64,000 bases of DNA, from NCBI RefSeq assembly GCF_000260985.4, contig NC_017857.3, positions 1-64,000 on the forward strand, in the 5' to 3' direction. Both the position numbers and the translations under genes were made by a program. The notes beneath the pieces were generated by a model. It worked only from the letters and a program-made list of their open reading frames with translations. It was not told the origin of the DNA and searched no databases. Source of the stretch: Methylophaga nitratireducenticrescens. GTDB taxonomy: Bacteria > Pseudomonadota > Gammaproteobacteria > Nitrosococcales > Methylophagaceae. This document shows positions 49,896 through 59,173 of the stretch, in pieces (positions within the stretch are counted from its first letter, which is position 1; every line of letters starts with the position of its first letter).

Positions 49896-50456
49896 ATGAG
49901 CCTTTTTGACAATTTTTTTGGAACAGGAAAATATAACATGCCAGTTATCGATCGCGTACTTGTAGGTGAATCTTTAGTCATTGAAGATGGAGACTTAGAC
50001 AACGTTGCTCACATCGACTTATTAATGGGCCCACGTGGTTCAGCAGCAGAAGATGCTTTCTGCCGCACTATGACCGACCAGAAACAAGGTGTTAACGGCC
50101 TGTTGGCTGTGGTTGCACCTAACCTGATGGTCAAACCAGCTACCGTTATGTTCAACAAAGTAACCATCAAAAACATGAAACAAGCTGTGCAAATGTTTGG
50201 TCCTGCACAACGTGGTGTTTCTGTTGCGGTTGCTGAGTGTGTTGAAGATGGCACTATCCCTCTCAGTGAAGCTGATGATTGCTTCATTTGCGTTGGTGTA
50301 TTTATCTCACCAACTGCTGACAGTGATGAAAAAATCCAGGACTGGAACTACCGTGCAACTAAAGAAGCTATCAAACGTGCAGTAGCTCGTGAGCCTAAAG
50401 CGGCTGACGTTGTTGCACAATACAAAGCTTCTGAACACCCATTTGGTGCTAAGTAA
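49896..50456 (+). CDS. fae: Formaldehyde-activating enzyme Fae
   Basis: Fae condenses formaldehyde with H4MPT to methylene-H4MPT and is a marker of H4MPT-dependent methylotrophy. The 186-residue protein contains VAHIDLLMGPRGSAAEDAFC (with the catalytic His), LLAVVAPNLMVKPATVMFNKVT and AVQMFGPAQRGVSVAVA. A GAGG site lies about five bases before the ATG at 49896. A second ATG at 49938 (MPVIDRVLVGESL), with AGGA upstream, matches the usual N-terminus and would remove 14 residues. Confidence 0.97.
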   Translation: MSLFDNFFGTGKYNMPVIDRVLVGESLVIEDGDLDNVAHIDLLMGPRGSAAEDAFCRTMTDQKQGVNGLLAVVAPNLMVKPATVMFNKVTIKNMKQAVQMFGPAQRGVSVAVAECVEDGTIPLSEADDCFICVGVFISPTADSDEKIQDWNYRATKEAIKRAVAREPKAADVVAQYKASEHPFGAK

Positions 50457-50472
50457 GTTTTAGACTGATGTA

Positions 50473-50497
50473 AATGCCGCCCTTCGGGGCGGCATTT
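50473..50497. terminator. Bidirectional terminator between fae and the HisA-like gene
   Basis: A perfect 9-bp stem, ATGCCGCCC (50474-50482) with GGGCGGCAT (50487-50495), closes on a stable TTCG tetraloop and has A on the left and T on the right. It can end both the fae transcript and the opposite-strand HisA-like transcript. Confidence 0.88.
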
Positions 50498-51193
50498 TCA
50501 GTTCATTATCTGGCGTATTGTATCGACGCCAAGTCTGCCTTTGTGCAAAGCACTGGCAATCAAAGCCCCTTTGATTTGTTTTTTTGCCAAATGCATTAAA
50601 TCTTCTTTCCCACGCACACCTCCCGCCGCAATTAACTGTGCATCAGGCTTAATCATTTGAATTTTATTCAGTAACTTTTCATCTGGCCCCGTATCCATCC
50701 CCACCGTATCCAGACTCATCACAATGATAGTGTCAGGCCATAAATCTACCCGCGTTAACAAATCATATTGCCCCAATAACCGCCCCTGCCGAAAATCCAG
50801 AGATAATATAAATTCCGTGGGTTGCAGCGTGGTTAACAATTGAAGATTCTGCAGAGTCTCACTCCCCAATACCGGCGTAATATTTGGGATATCACTCCAG
50901 AACTGCCAGTCATTCAGAGTACGGATGCCCGCATCCAGCCAAATGGTTAATTGTGGAAATAGCTGGTGCAGTTGCAAATAAAACGCTTTATCGATTTTTC
51001 CAATTTCGATTGCATCCAGATCCGCAATATAAATATCAGTGAACGGATACCATTTCAGTAACTGTTTAATCACCGCATTTGGATAGACACTGGAGGTTAA
51101 TTGCGATTTAAGTAGCTGATATTGATCACGCCTTCCACCTTGTGCATGAACGACCTTCCCCCCCATCAGATCAATGACCGGTATAATCAACAC
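50498..51193 (-). CDS. HisA/HisF-related TIM-barrel protein of the C1 cluster
   Basis: This 231-residue protein matches the hisA/hisF-related family seen in methanogens and methylotrophs (TIGR00734 type). It keeps the two HisA catalytic-type aspartates: Asp8 in PVIDLMGGKVVHA and Asp133 in LSLDFRQGRLL. It also keeps both phosphate-binding loops (AAGGVRG near 189-195 and GALIASALHKG near 209-219). The fold and residues suggest an active enzyme on a phosphorylated sugar-like substrate, which is not known. It is on the opposite strand to its neighbours, 22 bases from the next start. True HisA is usually in a his operon, which is absent here. Confidence 0.88.
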   Translation of the reverse strand: MLIIPVIDLMGGKVVHAQGGRRDQYQLLKSQLTSSVYPNAVIKQLLKWYPFTDIYIADLDAIEIGKIDKAFYLQLHQLFPQLTIWLDAGIRTLNDWQFWSDIPNITPVLGSETLQNLQLLTTLQPTEFILSLDFRQGRLLGQYDLLTRVDLWPDTIIVMSLDTVGMDTGPDEKLLNKIQMIKPDAQLIAAGGVRGKEDLMHLAKKQIKGALIASALHKGRLGVDTIRQIMN

Positions 51194-51215
51194 TTCTTTA
51201 AGTAACCTCAGAAAA

Positions 51216-52211
51216 ATGAACTTAGTCGTCTACGAGCATATCACCAGTGGCGCATTGTGTGACGAGCAGTTACCCGCATCGCTCTCACATGAAGGCGAAA
51301 TGATGCTTTCTGCCATTGTGCAGGATCTTCTCCGGCTGGGTCAGATTCATATCACTATCCTTAGAGATAAGCGACTGAGTGAGTCCGACTGGATGCAGAC
51401 CTCCAACATCACGATAAAACCTTGTGCCAGTCGCCAGGAATTTGATCAAAATTGGCAGTATTGTTTAAAAAACCTTTCGTTTTTTTTACTGATTGCTCCC
51501 GAAACCGATAATATTTTATTGTCCCTGCAACAGCAGGTTATCGCTGCGAACAATCTCTATCTAGGGTGTTCAATTGAGGCAACCAGCTTTTGTACGGACA
51601 AATTTCAATGTTCTGAGCAACTGCTAAATAAAGGCATTGCTACGCCAGTGACTTTTTCAGCTGCCGATGGTTTATTAGACCAGTGCCTGCTCGACCAGCC
51701 TTATGTCGTCAAACCCCAGGATGGCGCGGGTTGTCTTGATACACTCAAATTTGATTCGATCCAACAAACTCGTCAATACCTGATAAGTCTGCCTAAAAAG
51801 GCACGAGACAAACTGATTGTGCAACCCTACCTTGATGGCCCGGCATTGAGTGTTAGTTTGTATGTGGAACAAAATAACATTGAGTTGCTGTCAATTAATC
51901 AGCAATTAATCGAACAACAGGCACAACAATTTGTCTTTCATGGGTGTCAGGTAAACACTATTGTGACAAAGAAATTTACTGACCAGCAGGCAACGCAGCT
52001 TGCCAATTTGATTGATCGGGCGATTGCAGGATTATCTGGCTATGTTGGTATCGATTTTATATTAACTAAGCAAGGGCCGGTGGTGGTAGATATCAACCCC
52101 CGATTGACTACAGCCTATGTCAACCTGGCAACAAATAAACAGCGCAACCCTGCCCTGCCGTTATGGCAGCATCTACAACGTTTGCAGCAACAAGAAGCAT
52201 ATTATGCATAG
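51216..52211 (+). CDS. ATP-grasp ligase, MfnD-like (orf17 type)
   Basis: This 331-residue ATP-grasp protein starts MNLVVYEHITSGALCDEQLP, a methylotroph/methanogen family signature. It has VKPQDGAGCLDT (ATP-binding lysine and loop) and a C-terminal VDINPRLTTAYVNLA metal site. Homologues are tyramine-glutamate ligase MfnD of methanogens and orf17 of Methylobacterium, needed for H4MPT-linked C1 transfer. Start 51216 gives the conserved N-terminus; the frame is open 42 bases further up, overlapping the opposite gene. It overlaps the next gene by 8 bases. Confidence 0.88.
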   Translation: MNLVVYEHITSGALCDEQLPASLSHEGEMMLSAIVQDLLRLGQIHITILRDKRLSESDWMQTSNITIKPCASRQEFDQNWQYCLKNLSFFLLIAPETDNILLSLQQQVIAANNLYLGCSIEATSFCTDKFQCSEQLLNKGIATPVTFSAADGLLDQCLLDQPYVVKPQDGAGCLDTLKFDSIQQTRQYLISLPKKARDKLIVQPYLDGPALSVSLYVEQNNIELLSINQQLIEQQAQQFVFHGCQVNTIVTKKFTDQQATQLANLIDRAIAGLSGYVGIDFILTKQGPVVVDINPRLTTAYVNLATNKQRNPALPLWQHLQRLQQQEAYYA

Positions 52212-53247
52212 ACAAGAAAAAGGCTGTTTCACCGGCTGGGATATTGGTGGAGCACACTTAAAAGTAGTTCGCTGTAATAATCAAGGCGAACTGTTACAGG
52301 CGCTTGAACTGCCCTGCCCACTTTGGCGGGGCAAAGAAGCGCTGCGCAAGGCTATTCGTCTGGTAGTTGATACATTGAACAATGAATTGGATCAACAACT
52401 AGTCACCATGACCGGAGAACTGGCAGATTGCTTTGTTGACAGAGCTTCCGGTGTATCAGAAATTCTGGCCTGTATAGCTGAATATTTTCCAACTGATCGG
52501 GTTTCGGTATTCAGCAGGGATGGCTGGTTAAGTCAGGAAGAAGCCCGTACTCACTGGGATAAAGTGGCTTCGATGAATTGGCTGGCCAGTGCTCAGTTAG
52601 CCGCTACAAATTATCCAGCAGGACTGTTGGTTGATTGTGGAAGCACAACCACCGACATTATTACGCTTAATCAATCTCAGCCACAACTAACCGCATATGA
52701 TGATCAAGGCCGGCTAAAAAGTGGTGAGTTACTGTATACCGGTGTTATCCGTACCCCGTTGATGGCTGTGGGGCAGAAGCTGCCGTTTCGTGGACAGTGG
52801 CAGACCATCACGGCTGAATTATTTGCCACCACTGGGGATTGCTGGCGGCTGCTGGATAAAATCAGTGCTACACAAATTAATGATAACAGTGCTGATGGCA
52901 ATGATTGGCAAACCGAAAACTGTCAACGCAGATTGGCTCGAATGCTGGGAACCGATGCCAATTTGTTTACAGCAGAAGACTGGCAGAATGTCGCAATATG
53001 GTTTTCTGAACAGCAAATCCAGCAGATTCATAATGCCTGCTTACAGGTATTATCCGCTCATAGTGATCTTGATAAACAAGCACCGGTGATTGGCGCAGGT
53101 GCTGGACGATTTATCGTCAGCCAGATTGCTGAGCGTTTACAGCGTCCATACGTTGATTTTGATAGCCTGCTTGACTCACATGAAACCGCTGCGACATACG
53201 CCCCAGCCAGCGCACTCGCCCTTCTAGCCCAGAGGCAGTTCACGTAA
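52204..53247 (+). CDS. H4MPT-linked C1 pathway protein, MfnF-like (hydantoinase/ASKHA type)
   Basis: This 347-residue protein belongs to the hydantoinase/oxoprolinase-like group named H4MPT-linked C1 transfer pathway protein (TIGR03123 type). Phosphate-binding motifs GWDIGGAHLKVV and LLVDCGSTTTDIITL, and GAGAGRFIVSQI, show the ASKHA fold. From memory, a methanogen relative is MfnF, which couples the furan and tyramine parts of methanofuran. Start 52204 (MHRQEKGCF) is inside the end of the preceding gene. The mapping to MfnF needs a search. Confidence 0.85.
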   Translation: MHRQEKGCFTGWDIGGAHLKVVRCNNQGELLQALELPCPLWRGKEALRKAIRLVVDTLNNELDQQLVTMTGELADCFVDRASGVSEILACIAEYFPTDRVSVFSRDGWLSQEEARTHWDKVASMNWLASAQLAATNYPAGLLVDCGSTTTDIITLNQSQPQLTAYDDQGRLKSGELLYTGVIRTPLMAVGQKLPFRGQWQTITAELFATTGDCWRLLDKISATQINDNSADGNDWQTENCQRRLARMLGTDANLFTAEDWQNVAIWFSEQQIQQIHNACLQVLSAHSDLDKQAPVIGAGAGRFIVSQIAERLQRPYVDFDSLLDSHETAATYAPASALALLAQRQFT

Positions 53248-53256
53248 AATACTGTG

Positions 53257-54642
53257 ATGAATTCTCAATTGCCGCCTTTACGTGCCGAGCTTCCCTATCA
53301 AATAGACAGTGCCACACTGTTTGCTGCTATTCGTGATTTGCCGTGGGCAGTTTTCCTGGATAGTGCCATTACCGAAGGCGATAATGCCCGCTTCGATATC
53401 ATCGCGGCAGATCCTTTTATTACCCTGCAAACCACCGGTCAAACAACCACTATTGATTATCGCACTGCAGATAGCCTGAATTCGGCGGATGATCCCTTTT
53501 TGTTGTTGCAGACTGTGCTGAAAAAATATGCTCAGCAGTCAACCGAACTGCCCTTCTGTGGTGGCGCTATCGGTTATTTCAGTTACGATCTGGGCCGCAG
53601 AATTGAAAGCCTGCCAAGTCTGGCGGTAGATTCGGAACAAATACCGGAAATGGCTGTTGGCATTTATGACTGGGCGGTCATTAGTGATCATCAGCAACAA
53701 CGCTGCTGGTTAGTCAGTTATGGCGTTGACCCAGCCACGCACCAGAACTGGTCGGATTTAATCAATCGATTGCAACGGCCACAAACAACTGATTCAACTA
53801 CCTTTAAGGTGAATGGCGAATTACGTTGCAATATGGATCAACAAGCCTATCAAACAGCCTTTGAAAAAATAAAAAACTACATTACTGATGGGGACTGTTA
53901 CCAGGTCAATCTGGCCAAGCGTTACGAAGTAAATGCTGAAGGTGATCCCTGGATTGCCTATCAGCAGTTACGAAAGCAGAATGCCGCGCCTTTTTCAGCC
54001 TTTTTAAACACGCCCCAGGCAGCAGTGTTAAGTTCATCACCGGAACGGTTATTACGGGTTAAAAACAAGCTGGTGGAAACCAAACCCATCAAAGGTACCC
54101 GACCACGAGATTTGCACAATGCAGAGCGCGATCGTTTGCTCGCTCGACAGTTACAGGACAGCCTCAAGGATCGTGCTGAAAATGTGATGATTGTTGATTT
54201 GCTGCGCAATGATCTGGGCAAAGTCTGCACACCGGGTTCCATATCCGTGCCCTCTCCTTTTGCACTCGAGTCTTTTGCTACCGTACATCACCTGGTCAGC
54301 ACCATCACTGGGACACTGGCTGAAGATCAGGATGCTGTCAGCTTATTAAGAGCCTGTTTTCCGGGGGGATCCATTACCGGTGCACCCAAACTACGATCGA
54401 TGGAAATCATCGAAGAACTCGAACCGCAACGCCGTGGTGTCTATTGTGGCAGCATTGCTTTTATTGGCTTTGACGGCAATATGGACAGTAATATTACGAT
54501 TCGGACATTGGTATTCAGTGATAATCGCCTGCGTTTCTGGGCCGGTGGCGGCATTGTGGCGGATTCCGAACTCGAAGCCGAATATCAGGAAGTGGCTGAT
54601 AAAGCCGCGGCAATGCTGGGCCTGGTGGAGTCATTACGTTAA
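53257..54642 (+). CDS. pabB: Aminodeoxychorismate synthase component I PabB
   Basis: PabB makes 4-amino-4-deoxychorismate, the precursor of p-aminobenzoate. The 461-residue protein has the chorismate-binding core: KPIKGTRPR (the PIKGT form is typical of PabB rather than TrpE), NVMIVDLLRNDLGKV, and CFPGGSITGAPKLRSMEIIEELEPQRRG. The ATG at 53257 is preferred to the GTG at 53254. Placement among cofactor genes makes sense because H4MPT is built on p-aminobenzoate. The next gene starts one base after its stop codon. Confidence 0.94.
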   Translation: MNSQLPPLRAELPYQIDSATLFAAIRDLPWAVFLDSAITEGDNARFDIIAADPFITLQTTGQTTTIDYRTADSLNSADDPFLLLQTVLKKYAQQSTELPFCGGAIGYFSYDLGRRIESLPSLAVDSEQIPEMAVGIYDWAVISDHQQQRCWLVSYGVDPATHQNWSDLINRLQRPQTTDSTTFKVNGELRCNMDQQAYQTAFEKIKNYITDGDCYQVNLAKRYEVNAEGDPWIAYQQLRKQNAAPFSAFLNTPQAAVLSSSPERLLRVKNKLVETKPIKGTRPRDLHNAERDRLLARQLQDSLKDRAENVMIVDLLRNDLGKVCTPGSISVPSPFALESFATVHHLVSTITGTLAEDQDAVSLLRACFPGGSITGAPKLRSMEIIEELEPQRRGVYCGSIAFIGFDGNMDSNITIRTLVFSDNRLRFWAGGGIVADSELEAEYQEVADKAAAMLGLVESLR

Positions 54643-55218
54643 ATGCATATCGTTAAACTGGGTGGCAGCCTTTATCACACTGCTGAACTCAAATCCTGGT
54701 TAACATTGCTGGAACAGACGGCGCTTAATGAGTGTGTGGTAATTGTTCCGGGCGGTGGTCCTTTTGCTGACATGGTGCGTCAGGCGCAGCAACTGCATAA
54801 ATTTGATGATCAACATGCTCACCATATGGCGATCCTTGCCATGGCACAATATGGGTTGATGCTGCAGGCCTTGTTACCCTCCGCTGTCCTTGTAAAAACA
54901 CCAGCAGAAGTTTCCAGCCATTGCCAACTGTCTATCTGGTTTCCAGATGATCAATTACTGCAAGTCACAGAAATTACCCAAAACTGGCAGATCACTTCCG
55001 ACAGTCTGGCATTATGGTTTGCACAGCAATTTGCACAAAGCCGCTTGAGTCTAATCAAATGTGTTTCCGCAGAGAGTGGAGATCTCAACGAGTTAAGTAA
55101 AAAGGGCATTATTGATCAGGGTTTTACTGCACTGTTCCGACAAAGACCCATTTCAACTCAAATGATCCATTATCAAGCCCCGGATAACTTTCCTGAGCAT
55201 GGAATTAAGCTCGGATGA
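54643..55218 (+). CDS. Amino-acid-kinase family protein, MfnE-like
   Basis: This 191-residue small AAK-fold protein has a glycine loop HIVKLGGSLY at the N-terminus and IVPGGGPFADMV near residue 34. It is much shorter than aspartate or glutamate kinases and similar in size to the archaeal-type kinase that phosphorylates the aminomethylfuran phosphate precursor of methanofuran (MfnE). ATG directly follows the pabB stop (TAAATG), and it overlaps the next gene by ATGA. Context in the C1 cluster supports a cofactor role; substrate specificity is an inference. Confidence 0.8.
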   Translation: MHIVKLGGSLYHTAELKSWLTLLEQTALNECVVIVPGGGPFADMVRQAQQLHKFDDQHAHHMAILAMAQYGLMLQALLPSAVLVKTPAEVSSHCQLSIWFPDDQLLQVTEITQNWQITSDSLALWFAQQFAQSRLSLIKCVSAESGDLNELSKKGIIDQGFTALFRQRPISTQMIHYQAPDNFPEHGIKLG

Positions 55219-56396
55219 GCATTAGTTCAAATCAACTATCTACCACGCTGTCAGCGTTAATTAATCAGTCTCTGCAACAATTCGACATCAACGCTAAAAC
55301 GCTTCAACAACTTTCCCAACAGATTGATACCTTACTCCTTGCAGGACAGCGTCACAGACATGCAAACTGGGCAGGCCATATGACGCCTGCAGTAAATGAA
55401 TTAGCCGCACTGGGACAGCTTGTGGCGGCTTTGCACCAAGGCAATTTGCTCTCATCGGAGCTTTATCCAGAACTTGCAATCGTTGAGAAAGATATCTTTG
55501 ATTTTTTCTGCCCTTTATTTGGTCAACAACACGGGCATGCGACACATGGTGGCAGCTATGGCAACCTTGATGCATTATGGCAGGCTCGAAAAAAATTCGG
55601 TGGTTATTCAAACCGGGTATATGCCAGCGATCAATCGCACTATTCCGTTTTCAAGGCATGTGACATTCTGGGTCTGGAATTACAATTGATACCCACCAAT
55701 AATTCCCAGCAGATGGATATTGCAGCACTTGCGTTTGCCTGTAACGAGCAGACTCCAATGGCCATTGTTGCCACAGCAGGCACCACCAGTAGCGGACAGA
55801 TCGATGATATCAATGCGGTTAAAGCGATCATTGAGCATAGTCCGTGTTGGCTGCATATCGATGCAGCCTGGGGTGGTTTTTTAAGTTTGATCAACACCAG
55901 TCCACTGACGGACAAACAGTTTGGACAAGCAGATTCGGTCTGTTTTGATCCGCACAAAAGTCTGGGTCAGCCCCGTCCCTGCGGGTTATTGATGTATCAG
56001 CAACCAATCAAAGCCGCAGCCTCGCCAACCCAATACCTGACACAAACACCACGTGACACATTACCGGGTTCCTATGGAGCAGAACTGTTACTGCCTTTAT
56101 GGCTGACCATCAAAACACTTGGAAAAACAGGCCTTGTCGATCAAATCGACTTTCAACTCGACCAGGCCAGAAAATTTGCCGGTTTTCTCAATGAGCAGCC
56201 AGGTTGGCAGGCAGAAGTTTCTCCCACTGGCATTGTCTGTTTTAATTCACCACCACAAACAGACCTTTCCGATTTGCTGGAAAAAGGTATTTTTTCACTT
56301 ACGGAACTTGCTGGAAAGAAAGTCTATCGGGCAGTCTTTGCCGGACCTAGCACCCGCAGTGACACACTGATTAGCGATCTGGCGCCTTATCTATAA
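55215..56396 (+). CDS. PLP-dependent group II decarboxylase, MfnA-like
   Basis: This 393-residue PLP enzyme has the group II decarboxylase core: GGSYGNLDALWQAR, the ring-stacking His142, TAGTTSSGQIDDI, HIDAAWGG with the PLP aspartate Asp216, and Lys248 in DPHKSLGQP. Its size and motifs fit the tyrosine/aspartate decarboxylase MfnA of methanogens. Tyrosine decarboxylation would supply tyramine for a methanofuran-type carrier. Aspartate decarboxylation to beta-alanine is an alternative. It is last gene of the cluster, and its stop overlaps damX by 26 bases on the other strand. Confidence 0.82.
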   Translation: MSISSNQLSTTLSALINQSLQQFDINAKTLQQLSQQIDTLLLAGQRHRHANWAGHMTPAVNELAALGQLVAALHQGNLLSSELYPELAIVEKDIFDFFCPLFGQQHGHATHGGSYGNLDALWQARKKFGGYSNRVYASDQSHYSVFKACDILGLELQLIPTNNSQQMDIAALAFACNEQTPMAIVATAGTTSSGQIDDINAVKAIIEHSPCWLHIDAAWGGFLSLINTSPLTDKQFGQADSVCFDPHKSLGQPRPCGLLMYQQPIKAAASPTQYLTQTPRDTLPGSYGAELLLPLWLTIKTLGKTGLVDQIDFQLDQARKFAGFLNEQPGWQAEVSPTGIVCFNSPPQTDLSDLLEKGIFSLTELAGKKVYRAVFAGPSTRSDTLISDLAPYL

Positions 56397-58086
56397 TTTG
56401 TTTTTGAACACCGTCATAACGTCTTAGCCAGGGCGATATTTTATTCAACGGAGAGGACCATTGCTGACTGTCACGCATTGCTACCTGTTTTGAAGGATAT
56501 ACTCCGTAGATCACGGCATACCAGACTTCACCATTACGCAGACTTTCAAAAACCGCGACATTACCTGTCAGTTCATTTTTTTCCACAAAGCTGTCCACTT
56601 CGGCCCGATCCCATGTACCCATTAATTGAAAGGTAAAATCGGTGGCAGATTGCTGCATAATCCACTCTTTATCCTTTAGAGTCGTATCAACCAGATCAGA
56701 AAATGCTGTATCAGCTTTCTCCGTGTCGGTAGCGGGTTCGGGAATTAATTCGACTGGAGGGTTAATTTGTTCAGGCGGTGAAGGTGGCTCAACCTCTTGT
56801 TCATCTGCTGTTTCAGAAGTCACTTTTTCTGTTTCAGAACTTACATCATCATTCACCGTGTCAACGTCAGCAATAGATTCCTCTGAATCAGCAGTCTGCG
56901 ATGGTTGTTCAATTATTTCTACGGGATCGATTACAACTTCTGCAGTGACTTCCTGTTCAGGTTCTTCTTCATTTGCTGGGGTAATGGTTTCGATTGCTGG
57001 TTCAACATCAGAGTCAGTCGTCGGTTCAGCTTCTACATCTGCCTGCTCCAACTCTTCGAGCAGCTCGACTAATTCCTGGCGATCGGCTTCTGCAACACTG
57101 GTAAGTTCTTCTGGTTCATCCACAACGACCATCGGCAAGTTTTCGTTTAAAACATCCGTGTTTAGCACATCGTCTTCAATAGTGTTTTTATCAGCAACAA
57201 ACAAGTCATTTATCTGCTGCTGGTAAAACAGAATCAATGCAAATAAAACACCCAGAGGAACCAGTCCAAACCATTTATTCCAGCGCAAAGAAACAGCAGG
57301 AAACTTGAAGCTGAAAGGCAACTGCACCGGTTTCCCCTGTCCCAGTAAAAATTTATGGGCAAGGTGATTCAATGCTGCCGGTACACCTGAAGACTGTCGA
57401 TGAAAACGTATTAATGCTTTGTCATCAAAGGGGCTGTCACCGTTGAAACCAACACCCTGTAACCGCTGCAATAAATAAGCAGCGGTTTCCTGCTGTGGAA
57501 TAGGCCCCAGCAGTAAGGGTTGAATACGCTCATTTTGAGTAGCCATGGCATCAGCCGTAACATCGGTTACTACCGCCCGCCATAGATAGTTGCCTTCATG
57601 TTGCCAGTCAAACCAGGCTTTTAATTGCTGGAGTAATGGTTCAGCAAGCTTACTGATATCATCAATCAGTAGCACAGGACGAATCTGCAAAGTCTGGAGT
57701 TGCTGTAATCGCTGTTGTAATAGCTGCAGGTTGTTACTGCCCAGCGTACTTTCCTGAGGCGCACCAAAAACCTGCAAACAGCGGCTGACTATAAACTGAA
57801 TGGTCAACGAGGGTTCTGCCTGAATCAGGCAAAAACGCAGATCATCGCCACCCCGATTCATTAAGGCTTTTAAAGTAGTGGTTTTACCCAGACCGTGGTT
57901 GCCATACAGCAAAGGAATTTTGTCACTGGCTCGCAACAGATGCAGAACCAAATCCAGACGCTGCTTAATTTCCGGCCCCATATACAGTCCGGCTTCTGTC
58001 ACCTCTGCACTGAAGGGATTCGACTGAAGCGCTAATCTCGAAATATATTTTGGTTCAGCTGCCGCTGCAGTCATTGCATTACTCAA
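56371..58086 (-). CDS. damX: DamX-like AAA/SPOR-domain protein
   Basis: This 571-residue cell-division-related protein has an N-terminal ATPase domain with Walker [10 protein letters not shown] and Walker B LLIDDIS. One membrane helix near residue 275-290 and a long acidic Glu/Thr/Val-rich linker follow. The C-terminal SPOR domain ([36 protein letters not shown]) is predicted to bind denuded peptidoglycan at the septum. Placement after aroK-aroB matches E. coli damX, although the AAA domain is not seen in E. coli DamX. It overlaps aroB by four bases. Confidence 0.88.
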   Translation of the reverse strand: MSNAMTAAAAEPKYISRLALQSNPFSAEVTEAGLYMGPEIKQRLDLVLHLLRASDKIPLLYGNHGLGKTTTLKALMNRGGDDLRFCLIQAEPSLTIQFIVSRCLQVFGAPQESTLGSNNLQLLQQRLQQLQTLQIRPVLLIDDISKLAEPLLQQLKAWFDWQHEGNYLWRAVVTDVTADAMATQNERIQPLLLGPIPQQETAAYLLQRLQGVGFNGDSPFDDKALIRFHRQSSGVPAALNHLAHKFLLGQGKPVQLPFSFKFPAVSLRWNKWFGLVPLGVLFALILFYQQQINDLFVADKNTIEDDVLNTDVLNENLPMVVVDEPEELTSVAEADRQELVELLEELEQADVEAEPTTDSDVEPAIETITPANEEEPEQEVTAEVVIDPVEIIEQPSQTADSEESIADVDTVNDDVSSETEKVTSETADEQEVEPPSPPEQINPPVELIPEPATDTEKADTAFSDLVDTTLKDKEWIMQQSATDFTFQLMGTWDRAEVDSFVEKNELTGNVAVFESLRNGEVWYAVIYGVYPSKQVAMRDSQQWSSPLNKISPWLRRYDGVQKQIIDKAPDR

Positions 58087-59168
58087 TTTTCAGCAGTAAA
58101 TTTCGCCAGGGTTTCAGCCAGGGCATCACCATCGTAGTTATCGGAAATAATGGCCTGACCGATATCTTTTAACAACACCAGACGAATCAGTCCATCCTGA
58201 ACTTTTTTATCTACCGCCATCAGGTTCATAAAATCTGCAGAACTTAACTTGTCCGGAACAGTAACAGGAAGATTAGCGGCTATCATAATGTTGCTGATAC
58301 GTGTAACTTTTTCCGTGCTAAGCCATCCCATACGTTGCGATAAGTCGGCCGCCATCACCATGCCTATTGCAATCGCCTCACCATGCAGACAATTCCCGTA
58401 GCCAGAGCCAGTCTCGATGGCATGACCGAATGTATGACCGAGGTTTAACAATGCTCTGACGCCCTGTTCACGCTCATCATCTGCCACAATGGTTGCCTTA
58501 TCCTGACAGGATCGGGCAATCGCTTGTGCCAGTGCCGCAGGATCACGCGAAACCAGCAACGACATATTCTGTTCAAGCCAGTCAAAAAATTCAGCATCAT
58601 TAATCAGGCCATATTTAATGACTTCTGCCAGCCCCGAAGAAAACTGACGATCATCCAGCGTTTTTAACGTGTCAGTATCTGCCAGTACACATTGCGGCTG
58701 GTAAAACGCACCAATCATATTTTTGCCTAAAGGATGATTGACTGCGGTTTTACCGCCGACTGATGAATCGACCTGTGATAATAAGGTGGTGGGAACCTGG
58801 ATAAAGGGCACTCCGCGCTGATAACAGGCTGCAGCAAATCCTGCCATATCGCCTATAACACCACCACCCAGCGCAATAATGGTTACCTGACGAGACAATC
58901 TGGCTTCCAGTAAACGATCAAAAATCAGCTGCATGATGTCCAGCGTTTTATATTGCTCCCCATCAGGCAAAATAACACTTTCCAGCCGATAATCATTTAA
59001 CGCTGTTTTTACCGTATCCAGGTACAGAGGTGCCACCGTTTCATTGGTAACAATCAATACTTCCTTTCCTCGGATATGGGCGGTAAATAAATCACTTTCC
59101 GATAGCAGGTTTTCACCAATATGGATGGGATAACTGCGATCACCGAGCGCAACTTGAAGCGTTTTCAT
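58083..59168 (-). CDS. aroB: 3-Dehydroquinate synthase AroB
   Basis: AroB is the NAD-dependent second enzyme of the shikimate pathway. The 361-residue protein has the nucleotide and substrate motifs [25 protein letters not shown] and [29 protein letters not shown], and zinc ligands in [12 protein letters not shown] and LHGEAIAIG. The second Met (59168) is chosen as start. It lies six bases after aroK. Confidence 0.97.
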   Translation of the reverse strand: MKTLQVALGDRSYPIHIGENLLSESDLFTAHIRGKEVLIVTNETVAPLYLDTVKTALNDYRLESVILPDGEQYKTLDIMQLIFDRLLEARLSRQVTIIALGGGVIGDMAGFAAACYQRGVPFIQVPTTLLSQVDSSVGGKTAVNHPLGKNMIGAFYQPQCVLADTDTLKTLDDRQFSSGLAEVIKYGLINDAEFFDWLEQNMSLLVSRDPAALAQAIARSCQDKATIVADDEREQGVRALLNLGHTFGHAIETGSGYGNCLHGEAIAIGMVMAADLSQRMGWLSTEKVTRISNIMIAANLPVTVPDKLSSADFMNLMAVDKKVQDGLIRLVLLKDIGQAIISDNYDGDALAETLAKFTAEN

Positions 59169-59173
59169 CATAT

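Noticed and set aside
49898-49936. Promoter-like TTGACA inside the start of fae
   Set aside because: The -10 partner is poorly spaced and the stretch lies in coding sequence or leader; a start site there is not supported.
50498-51193. True HisA of histidine synthesis
   Set aside because: There are no his genes nearby, and the sequence fits the hisA/hisF-related family tied to C1 cofactor clusters; a search would be needed to exclude HisA completely.
56642-57226. 194-codon Ser/Thr/Val-rich frame opposite damX
   Set aside because: It is the reverse of the acidic Glu/Asp/Thr linker of the DamX-like protein; no start signal or domain.
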